Source: Croceibacterium ferulae | GTDB lineage: Bacteria; Pseudomonadota; Alphaproteobacteria; Sphingomonadales; Sphingomonadaceae | DNA length: 64,000 nt | NCBI RefSeq assembly: GCF_003660445.1 | Contig: NZ_QZVQ01000009.1 | Coordinates: 124,001 to 188,000 of the forward strand | Direction: 5' to 3' | In this document: positions 57,658 through 64,000 of the stretch, piece by piece | How the letters are laid out: each line of letters opens with the position of its first letter | How positions within the stretch are numbered: the first letter of the stretch is position 1 | Program-made: the position numbers and the translations under genes | The notes under the pieces: model-generated | The model's database searches: none | Told to the model about the DNA's origin: nothing | Seen by the model: only the letters and a program-made list of their open reading frames with translations

Positions 57658-60398
57658 ACGGGGACCGGCTGGCTCGCCGCCGCCAGCAACGCCTTCTCGA
57701 TCTTCGCCAACCGTTCGGGATTGCGCAGCTTCGCACCGGTCAGGTCGGTGACGTAGAAGGTGTCGACCGCGCGTTCGCCATAATGGGTGATGTGCGCGGA
57801 GTTCACCATCAGCAGTTCCTCGAACAGCACGCGCGCCAGCCGGTTCAGCAAGGCGGGGCGGTCGGCCGCGCTGACCTCCAGCACGGTGAACCGGTCGGAT
57901 GCCGCATGGTCCCACGAAACCTGCGGATGCACGTGGAAACTGTCCGCGCGCGGGTGGGAGAGCGGGCGGCGCGCCAGCTGCGGCGGCAGGTCGATCCGCC
58001 CTGCCAGCGCATCGCGGATCGCCTGTTCCAGCCGCTGCAGCTGGTAGGGTTCGCGGAACGGGCTGCCCAGCGGATCCTGCACCAGGAAATTGTCCACCGC
58101 CTTGCCCATCCGGGTGGTGTGGATGCGGGCGTCGATCACGTTGCCGCCGGCCAGATGGATGGCCCCGGCAATGCGGAAGAACAGGCCGGGGTGGTCGTCC
58201 CCTATCACCGTCACCAGCGTGGCCCCGCGCGCAGGATAGTAATGCGCGTGGATCGACAGCGCATGTTCCAGCCGCTTCGCCTCCGCATAATGCGGCAGGT
58301 TCAGCGCGATGATGTCCTCCGGCTCCGCGATCCAGTAATTGTCGTCGAAACGGTCACCGATCTCTTCCATGATGTCCGCCCGGTCGCCCAGCAGCTCGGT
58401 GACGCGGGCCTGCTTCGCCGCCACGCGCTGGCCGCCCGGCTTGCCGGGGGCGCCGCGCATGCGCTCTTCCGCCAGGGTGTGCAGGTCGCCCAGCAGCTGG
58501 CGCTTCCAGCTGTTCCAGATGCCCGGGCCCACCGCGCGGATATCGACCACGGTCAGCACCAGCAGCTGACGCAGGCGCTCGGCATCCTGTACCACGTCCA
58601 CGAAGTCCGCGATGGTCTTGGGATCGGTCAGGTCGCGCTTGAAGGCGGTGTGGCTCATCAGCAGGTGATGCAGCACCAGCCAGCTGACCAGCTGCGTTTC
58701 CACCTCGTCCAGCCCCAGCCGCGGGCACAGGCGCAGCGCGATCTCCGCCCCCAGCACCGAATGGTCGCCGTCGCGCCCCTTGGCGATGTCGTGCAGCAGG
58801 GTTGCGACATACAGGACGCGGCGATGGGTCAGGCGGCCGATCAGCTGGCTGGCCAGCGGGTGATCCTCCTTCAGTTCGCCCTTCTCGATCCGCGATACGA
58901 GGCCGATCGCGCGGATCGTGTGCTCGTCCACCGTGTAATGGTGGTACATGTCGAACTGCATCTGCGCGCCCACGCGGCCGAAATCGCGCACGAAGCGGCC
59001 GAACACGCCCGCCTCGTTCATCCAGCGCAGCACGGTTTCGGGATCGTTGCGGCCCGCCAGCACCTCCAGGAACAGCCGGTTGGCCCGAGGGTCGCGCCGC
59101 ACATCGCTCTTGATCAGTGCCGCATCGCGCAGGATGGTGCGGGTGGTCGCGGGATGGATCTCCAGCCCTTCGGCCTCGGCGATGCAGTAGATTTCGATCA
59201 GGCGCACCGGATCGGCCTGGAACCAGCCGTCGTCCGGGGCGGCGATGCGGCCGTTGACGATCGTGTAGCCATCCGCCCGCTGCCGACCATCGCGCCGCAG
59301 CGCGGCCAGCAGGCGGGACGGGCGGCGCGGCGCGGTGCCCTCGTCGAAATGGGCCAGGAACACGCCCGTCAGATGCCCGACATGGCGCGCCTGCAGGAAA
59401 TACAGCTGCATGAAGCGTTCCACGCTGCTCTTGCCCGGCCGTTCGGCGAAGCGCATCCGGGCCGCGACCTCACGCTGCTGGTCGAAGGTCAGGCGGTCCT
59501 CCGCCCGGCCGGTGATCGTGTGCAGGTGGCAGCGCACCGCCAGCAGGAAGCCTTCCGCCCGGCGGAAGCTGCGATATTCGGTGGGGGAGAACAGGCCGAC
59601 ATCGACCAGCTCCGCCGCGCTGCCCACCTGGTGCAGGTACTTGCCGATCCAGTACAGCGTCTGCAGATCGCGCAGCCCGCCCTTGCCGTCCTTCACATTG
59701 GGCTCCACGACATAGCGGCTGTCGCCCATCCGCTTGTGCCGTGCCGCACGTTCCGCCAGCTTCTCGGCCACGAAGCGGGTCTCGGAACCCGGCACCACCT
59801 CGGCCCAGAAGCGCTGGCTCGCCTCCGCATATAGCCCCTCGTCCCCCCACAGGTACCGCCCTTCCAGCAGCGCAGTGCGGATGGTCAGGTCGGCGCGGGC
59901 CATGCGCACCATCTCGTCCAGCGACCGGCTGGAATGGCCGACCTTCAGACCCAGATCCCACAGGAAGTACAGCAACGCCTCGATCACCTGTTCGCACCAG
60001 GGTGCCTTGGATCCCGGGGTGATGCAGGCCAGGTCCACATCCGAATGCGGCGCCATCTCCGCCCGGCCATAGCCGCCTACCGCGATCAGCGTCAGCCGCT
60101 CCCCCTGCGTGCGGTTCGACGCAGGATAGACGTCCGCCACCACATGATCGTGCACCACGCGGATCAGCTGATCGATCATCCAGGCATGGCCGCGCGTGAT
60201 TTCGTGCCCGGCGGAGGGCTTTTCCGCCAGGCGACGGGCCAGCTCCGCCCGGCCATTGTCCAGCGCAGCCCGCAACAGCGCCACGACCTGTGGGCGAGCC
60301 CGGGCGGCGCCATGCTCCGCCACCAGCGCGGCCAGATCGTCGGTCAGGGCGGTGCGGTCGAGCACCTTGCGGGGGGTGGGTATCTGCAGCAGTTTCAC
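57654..60398 (-). CDS. glnD: PII uridylyltransferase/uridylyl-removing enzyme
   Basis: This 914-residue nitrogen sensor uridylylates PII when glutamine is low and removes the group when it is high. In order it has the nucleotidyltransferase motif GGYGRAEMAPHSDVDL (about 107), a GlnD helical domain, HD phosphohydrolase LLHDIAKGRDGDHS (about 535), and two C-terminal ACT domains (TLVTVIGDDHPGLFFRIAGA; TVLEVSAADRPALLNRLARV). GTG 60398 is the first usable start; more upstream codons overlap the divergent lgt region. It links functionally to gltBD in this window. Confidence 0.95.
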   Translation of the reverse strand: MKLLQIPTPRKVLDRTALTDDLAALVAEHGAARARPQVVALLRAALDNGRAELARRLAEKPSAGHEITRGHAWMIDQLIRVVHDHVVADVYPASNRTQGERLTLIAVGGYGRAEMAPHSDVDLACITPGSKAPWCEQVIEALLYFLWDLGLKVGHSSRSLDEMVRMARADLTIRTALLEGRYLWGDEGLYAEASQRFWAEVVPGSETRFVAEKLAERAARHKRMGDSRYVVEPNVKDGKGGLRDLQTLYWIGKYLHQVGSAAELVDVGLFSPTEYRSFRRAEGFLLAVRCHLHTITGRAEDRLTFDQQREVAARMRFAERPGKSSVERFMQLYFLQARHVGHLTGVFLAHFDEGTAPRRPSRLLAALRRDGRQRADGYTIVNGRIAAPDDGWFQADPVRLIEIYCIAEAEGLEIHPATTRTILRDAALIKSDVRRDPRANRLFLEVLAGRNDPETVLRWMNEAGVFGRFVRDFGRVGAQMQFDMYHHYTVDEHTIRAIGLVSRIEKGELKEDHPLASQLIGRLTHRRVLYVATLLHDIAKGRDGDHSVLGAEIALRLCPRLGLDEVETQLVSWLVLHHLLMSHTAFKRDLTDPKTIADFVDVVQDAERLRQLLVLTVVDIRAVGPGIWNSWKRQLLGDLHTLAEERMRGAPGKPGGQRVAAKQARVTELLGDRADIMEEIGDRFDDNYWIAEPEDIIALNLPHYAEAKRLEHALSIHAHYYPARGATLVTVIGDDHPGLFFRIAGAIHLAGGNVIDARIHTTRMGKAVDNFLVQDPLGSPFREPYQLQRLEQAIRDALAGRIDLPPQLARRPLSHPRADSFHVHPQVSWDHAASDRFTVLEVSAADRPALLNRLARVLFEELLMVNSAHITHYGERAVDTFYVTDLTGAKLRNPERLAKIEKALLAAASQPVPV

Positions 60399-60523
60399 GG
60401 GGGTGACGGATAGGGCAAGCGGAGCCCCGCGAACAGATGGGCGAACAGATTGGCGCGGCTCGCGCTCTTTTGCTGGGCGGTGATCCGTGCCAAGGCGCGG
60501 GCCGCGATACACAGGATGGGCGC

Positions 60524-61411
60524 ATGATGATCGAAATGCTGGCAGGCGGCGCGGCGCAGGCGATCCGGTGGGAAGATCTGGGCCTCAGGCCCGGTATCGA
60601 ACTGGGCTTCTTCACCTTGCGCTATTACTCGCTGGCCTATCTCGGCGGCATCCTGCTGGCTTATTGGCAGGTGTCCAGGATGGTGCGCGCGCCCGGCAGC
60701 CCGATGGCGCAGCGCCATGTGGACGACCTGTTCTTCTGGTGCACGCTGGGCATCATCCTGGGCGGTCGGCTGGGCTATGCCGCGTTCTACCAGCCGGCGC
60801 TGTTCACGTCCTGGGACAGCAGCGAGACGGTGCCCTGGGCGCTGCTGCGCCTGTGGGACGGGGGCATGAGCTTCCATGGCGGGCTGATCGGCACCACGCT
60901 GGCGATGGCGTATGTCGCGTGGCGCGGCGGCGTCAGCTTCATTCGCGTGACGGATTACGTCTCTGTCGTGGTCGGCTTCGGCATGCTGTTCGGTCGCCTC
61001 GCCAACTTCATCAACGGGGAGCTGTGGGGCCGGCCGACCACTGATGTGCAGTGGGCGATGATCTTCCCGCGCGATCCGCTGGGCTTGCCGCGCCATCCCA
61101 GCCAGCTGTACGAGGCGGTGCTGGAAGGGCTGGTGGTCGTGCTGGTCATGCTGCCGCTGTTCTGGAAGACGCGCGCCCGCTGGCGGCCGGGCCTGCTGAC
61201 CGGGTGCTTCGTGGTGCTGATCTCGCTCGGCCGGTTCACCGCGGAGTTCTTCCGCGAGGCCGATGCGCAGCTGGCCTGGGTGCCGCAGACAACCGGCCTC
61301 AACATGGGCCAGTGGCTGACCATTCCGCTGATCCTGGCCGGCGTGCTGCTGATGGCCTGGGCGCTGCGCCGGCCGGAGATCGGCGGGGGCCGCCAGCCCG
61401 CCGCCGCGTGA
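60524..61411 (+). CDS. lgt: prolipoprotein diacylglyceryl transferase
   Basis: This 295-residue inner-membrane enzyme transfers diacylglycerol to the lipobox Cys of prolipoproteins. The Lgt signature GRLANFINGELWGRPT (about 150-165) and GGMSFHGGLIGTTLA (about 112) are intact, and HPSQLYEAVLEG is the second conserved region. It would process the many lipoproteins encoded in this window. ATG 60524 is preferred; it overlaps midA by 4 bp (GTGA). Confidence 0.95.
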   Translation: MMIEMLAGGAAQAIRWEDLGLRPGIELGFFTLRYYSLAYLGGILLAYWQVSRMVRAPGSPMAQRHVDDLFFWCTLGIILGGRLGYAAFYQPALFTSWDSSETVPWALLRLWDGGMSFHGGLIGTTLAMAYVAWRGGVSFIRVTDYVSVVVGFGMLFGRLANFINGELWGRPTTDVQWAMIFPRDPLGLPRHPSQLYEAVLEGLVVVLVMLPLFWKTRARWRPGLLTGCFVVLISLGRFTAEFFREADAQLAWVPQTTGLNMGQWLTIPLILAGVLLMAWALRRPEIGGGRQPAAA

Positions 61412-62463
61412 GCGGCAGTTCGGGCAGCGGGGCGGAGCGCTTCCGCCGGCTGATCGCCGCCAGCGGGCCGATCGGCGTCCACCAGTTCATGGGGGAGGCG
61501 AACGCGCTGTATTATGCAAGCCGCGATCCCCTTGGCGCGGCCGGTGACTTCGTGACGGCCCCGGAAATCAGCCAGATGTTCGGGGAATTGCTGGGCCTGT
61601 GGCTGGCCGATGCCTGGCACCGCGCCGGCGCACCGGCCGATGCCGCCTATGTGGAGGCCGGGCCGGGGCGCGGCACGCTGGCCGCCGACGCGCTGCGGGC
61701 CATGGCGGGGGCGGGCCTGCGTCCGCCGGTGCATCTGGTCGAAGGCTCGCCTGCCCTGCGCGCCCTGCAGGCGCAGGCCGTGCCGGGCGCGGTGTTCCAT
61801 GACGATCTGGCCATGCTGCCGGAAGACCGCCCGCTGCTGATGCTCGCCAACGAGTTCCTGGATGCGCTGCCCGTGCGCCAGCTGGTGCGGATGGGCGATG
61901 GCTGGCGCGAACGGATGGTCGGGCTGGATGAAGACGGGCAGTTCGTGTTCGTCGCCGGTACCCGGCCGATGGACGCCGCTGTGCCGGCCGCACAGGTCGA
62001 TGCGCCGGAGGGTACCATCATCGAGACCTGCCCCGGCGCCGCCGCCGCCGTGGATGAGGTCGCCCGCCGGCTGGTGCGGCAGGGCGGTGTCGCGCTGTTC
62101 GTCGATTACGGCCATTTGCACCCGCGCACCGGATCGACGCTGCAGGCCGTGCGCGCCCATCGCAAGGTCCCGGTGTTCGAGACGCCGGCGGAAGCGGACC
62201 TGACCGCGCATGTCGATTTCGCCACCCTGGTCGACGTGGCGCGCAAGGCAGGTGCGCGGGTCAGCTTCACCGCGGAGCAGGGCGCCTTCCTGCGGGCGCT
62301 GGGGCTGGAGGCGCGGGCCGCACAACTGGCGGCGCGCCGCCCGGCCCGCACCGGGGAGCTCGCCGCGGCGGTTGAGCGGCTGGCGGATCCTGCGCAGATG
62401 GGCGCATTGTTCAAGGTGATGGCACTGGCAGCCCCCAGCTGGCCGGATGGGGCGGGCTGCTGA
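61408..62463 (+). CDS. midA: class I SAM-dependent methyltransferase, MidA/NDUFAF7 family
   Basis: This 351-residue protein matches the MidA/NDUFAF7 family. GDFVTAPEISQMFGELLGLW precedes the SAM motif YVEAGPGRGTLAADALR (about 82-98). LLMLANEFLDALPVRQLV and LFVDYGHLHPRTGSTLQAV are family hallmarks. The mitochondrial relative methylates an arginine of a complex I subunit during assembly; the bacterial target is not established. GTG 61408 overlaps the lgt stop, a pairing often seen in alphaproteobacteria. Confidence 0.9.
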   Translation: MSGSSGSGAERFRRLIAASGPIGVHQFMGEANALYYASRDPLGAAGDFVTAPEISQMFGELLGLWLADAWHRAGAPADAAYVEAGPGRGTLAADALRAMAGAGLRPPVHLVEGSPALRALQAQAVPGAVFHDDLAMLPEDRPLLMLANEFLDALPVRQLVRMGDGWRERMVGLDEDGQFVFVAGTRPMDAAVPAAQVDAPEGTIIETCPGAAAAVDEVARRLVRQGGVALFVDYGHLHPRTGSTLQAVRAHRKVPVFETPAEADLTAHVDFATLVDVARKAGARVSFTAEQGAFLRALGLEARAAQLAARRPARTGELAAAVERLADPAQMGALFKVMALAAPSWPDGAGC

Positions 62464-62479
62464 TCGTTTCATCTGTGCT

Positions 62480-62508
62480 CCGCCGGAACGCGTGGGCACG
62501 TCCGGCGG
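62480..62508 (+). terminator. hairpin after midA
   Basis: CCGCCGGA (62480-62487) and TCCGGCGG (62501-62508) form an 8-bp perfect stem with a 13-base loop, then TTCTCCT. It lies 17 bp after the midA stop and probably ends the lgt-midA transcript. The same bases also resemble an EcfG promoter (GGAAC at 62485, 17 bases, GGTT at 62507). Confidence 0.5.
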
Positions 62509-62561
62509 TTCTCCTGTGCACATGCCGCGCACGTGATGCGTGGCGACCGAGGAGATGCATC

Positions 62562-63146
62562 ATGGGCGAGTATGAGCCTGACGACAGCCGCGATGTCACG
62601 CTGAAGCCGAACAACGTGCCGGGCGAGCCGGAGCCGACCGGCCCGCGCGAGGACCAGACGCGCCCGAAGCCCGATGCCGGCAAGACCCAGCCGCACCAGC
62701 AGCAGCAGGCGCAGAGCCAGTCCATGGGCGGGATGAGCCAGTCGCAAGGCGGCGGCTCGATGACGTCCAGAGGCGAACAGCCGAGCGCGCCCGGCGCTTC
62801 CCGCGTGAAGGCCGAGACCTTCGAGGAAAAGAGCGTGGAGACGGTCGATCCCGCGCCGTGGGGTGCCGAGGCGACACAGCCATCCACACCCGACCCCAAG
62901 CGGGAAAGCGACACCGGCATCGGCGGCTCGGCCTATGACAGCTATGCCGACACGCTGAGCGAGCAGGCCCCTGCCGGCAGTGACGCCAGGCGCCAGCAGG
63001 CCGCGGAGCAGGGCGATGCCGGTGATGTGCCGGCCCCGGCCGAGCCCGACGAGGATGCCGAAGCGACGGAGGCTGACAGCGCCAGCCGCGGCTACGGCGA
63101 TTCCGGGGATGAGCGGCTGGCCACCCTGCGTGGCGGCGACGCCTGA
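62562..63146 (+). CDS. low-complexity hydrophilic protein, unknown function
   Basis: I do not recognise this 194-residue protein. It has no signal peptide or membrane helix. It is rich in Pro, Gln, Ser, Gly and Glu, with a Gln/Ser/Met stretch (QSQSMGGMSQSQGGGSMT), and looks largely disordered, ending SRGYGDSGDERLATLRGGDA. ATG 62562 follows GAGGAGA. The next gene, a DUF2171 protein, starts 28 bp later, so the two are likely one stress-type unit. Disordered hydrophilic proteins of this kind often occur among desiccation or general-stress genes; that is inference. Confidence 0.65.
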   Translation: MGEYEPDDSRDVTLKPNNVPGEPEPTGPREDQTRPKPDAGKTQPHQQQQAQSQSMGGMSQSQGGGSMTSRGEQPSAPGASRVKAETFEEKSVETVDPAPWGAEATQPSTPDPKRESDTGIGGSAYDSYADTLSEQAPAGSDARRQQAAEQGDAGDVPAPAEPDEDAEATEADSASRGYGDSGDERLATLRGGDA

Positions 63147-63174
63147 ATTTTTTCAACCTGAGGAGACACAGACA

Positions 63175-63444
63175 ATGGCAGATGCAAGCGCAATCCGTGA
63201 GCACATGGAAGTCATCGGCGCCGATGGCGTGCATGTGGGCACGGTGGACAAGGTCGAAGGCGACCGGATCAAGCTGACCAAGAAGGACTCGGGTGCCCAG
63301 ATCGAAGGGGCGGAAGGTACCCATTCGGGCCACCACCACTTCATCTCGCTCGGCTTGGTGGCCGAGGTTGAAGGCGACCAGGTCCGGCTCAGCGCCACCG
63401 CCGCCAACGCCCAGCTGTTCGAGGAAGAGGAAGGCGAGGCCTGA
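63175..63444 (+). CDS. DUF2171 small beta-barrel protein
   Basis: This 89-residue protein matches DUF2171: REHMEVIGADGVHVGTVDKV, GDRIKLTKKDSGA, HHHFISLGLVAEVEGDQVRL. The pattern recalls PRC-barrel-like folds with a VG-x-VD-x-V core. Members are common in sphingomonads, often near stress or envelope genes; function unknown. ATG 63175 has GAGGAGA upstream. It is downstream of the disordered protein gene and ends before a terminator. Confidence 0.8.
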   Translation: MADASAIREHMEVIGADGVHVGTVDKVEGDRIKLTKKDSGAQIEGAEGTHSGHHHFISLGLVAEVEGDQVRLSATAANAQLFEEEEGEA

Positions 63445-63472
63445 CCGCCTGATCGCTTTTCGAAGATAGTGG

Positions 63473-63504
63473 ACGGCCCGTCGCTGCGCGCGGCGGGCCG
63501 TTTT
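63473..63504 (+). terminator. Rho-independent terminator
   Basis: An 11-bp stem (ACGGCCCGTCG / CGGCGGGCCGT, one wobble pair) with a 7-base loop is followed by TTT. It ends the transcript of the DUF2171 unit. Confidence 0.75.
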
Positions 63505-63563
63505 CGTGTTCGCTGCGGGTCGTTGCCAAAGCGCGTCAACTGCCGCATGCTGCGGGTGCGAAC

Positions 63564-64000
63564 ATGCGGATTGTCATCATCGACGATACGGGCGCCCGGG
63601 CCTCCGTCCTCGAGGACGGCCTGCGCGAAGCCGGCTATGACGACATCCATGTCGTGCCGCCGACGGGCGCCTTCGTCAGCCGCATCGAACGGTTGGTGCC
63701 CGATGTGGTGCTGATGGACTTGGGCAGCCCCAGCCGCGACACGCTGGAGGAGATGCTGCTGGTCAGCCGGGCGCTGGCCCGGCCCATCGCCATGTTCGTG
63801 GACCAGTCGGATGAACAGATGATCTCCGCCGCGATTGATGCCGGCGTGTCGGCCTATGTGGTGGATGGCCTGCGCAAGGATCGCGTGAAGCCGATCCTGG
63901 ACCTGGCCGTGCGCCGCTTCACCGCGTTTGCGCGGATGCAGGCGGAGCTGACCGATGCGCGGAACCAGCTGGCCGACCGCAAGGTGATCGACCGGGCCAA
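63564..64000 (+). CDS. nasT: ANTAR-domain response regulator (NasT/AmiR-like), 5' part only
   Basis: The gene starts at ATG 63564 and runs off the window edge after about 145 codons. It has a receiver-like domain (RIVIIDDTGARASVLEDGLR; VVLMDLGSPSRDTLEEM; AYVVDGLRKDRVKPILDLAV) and the start of a C-terminal ANTAR domain (ELTDARNQLADRKVIDRA). ANTAR proteins bind paired RNA hairpins and prevent termination. In alphaproteobacteria NasT does this for nitrate assimilation genes, usually with NasS beside it; that neighbour would lie outside the window. Confidence 0.8.
   Translation, partial: MRIVIIDDTGARASVLEDGLREAGYDDIHVVPPTGAFVSRIERLVPDVVLMDLGSPSRDTLEEMLLVSRALARPIAMFVDQSDEQMISAAIDAGVSAYVVDGLRKDRVKPILDLAVRRFTAFARMQAELTDARNQLADRKVIDRA

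Overview
The window is a gene-dense, high-GC stretch of chromosome, almost certainly from an alphaproteobacterium of the order Sphingomonadales (Sphingomonadaceae or Erythrobacteraceae). The clues are the family mix (NasT-type ANTAR regulator, SulP plus beta-carbonic anhydrase, intracellular PhaZ, cysteine-free L33, rnd-lptC-lptA order, several M1/M13/M24/S9 peptidases, stand-alone MidA), frequent GTG and TTG starts, and 4-bp overlaps between operon partners. I see no prophage, insertion sequence, CRISPR array, tRNA or rRNA. Taxonomy is inferred from gene content, not from a marker-gene comparison.

Layout. 1-7.8 kb is an exopolysaccharide locus: a small exported protein with its own terminator, then overlapping wzy-like, wza-like and wzc-like genes and an unknown partner. 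On the other strand are a glycosyltransferase and a WcaF-type acetyltransferase interrupted by one in-frame TAG. 7.9-11 kb carries LPS transport genes (lptC, lptA), an RNase D-type exonuclease, ung and a MarR regulator with a palindrome at its promoter. 11-18.8 kb holds gltD, gltB and phaZ. 18.9-27.9 kb has an ABC exporter, an M13 peptidase, uppP, three small lipoproteins, recQ and a membrane diguanylate cyclase. 28-39.9 kb has ribA, xthA, an M1 aminopeptidase lipoprotein, a pabB-pabC fusion, an aminotransferase, an alpha/beta hydrolase, uvsE, an RluA-type synthase, arfB, rpmG and lolA. 40-45 kb has a structured, terminator-ended RNA candidate, a palindromic repeat, an operon joining an EF-hand protein to a two-component system, and pepP. 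45-53 kb has an oligopeptidase B, a thioesterase, ald, a carbonic anhydrase-SulP pair and a second two-component system. 53-64 kb has a DUF4168-like protein, ftsK, a ThiE/TenI-like gene, a YggS-like gene, glnD, lgt, midA, two small genes that look like a stress pair, and the 5' part of an ANTAR regulator cut by the window edge.

How the genes work together. Nitrogen control and assimilation recur: GltBD makes glutamate, GlnD modifies PII, Ald links alanine to pyruvate and ammonium, and a NasT-type regulator lies at the right edge. Envelope building is the other theme: EPS polymerisation and export, LPS transport, undecaprenyl phosphate recycling (UppP), and lipoprotein maturation and transport (Lgt, LolA). 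No large unknown system stands out. The most unusual signals are the amber codon in the acetyltransferase, the structured RNA after lolA, the EF-hand/two-component operon with a tandem repeat upstream, and the hairpin-rich 362-bp gap before the second response regulator.
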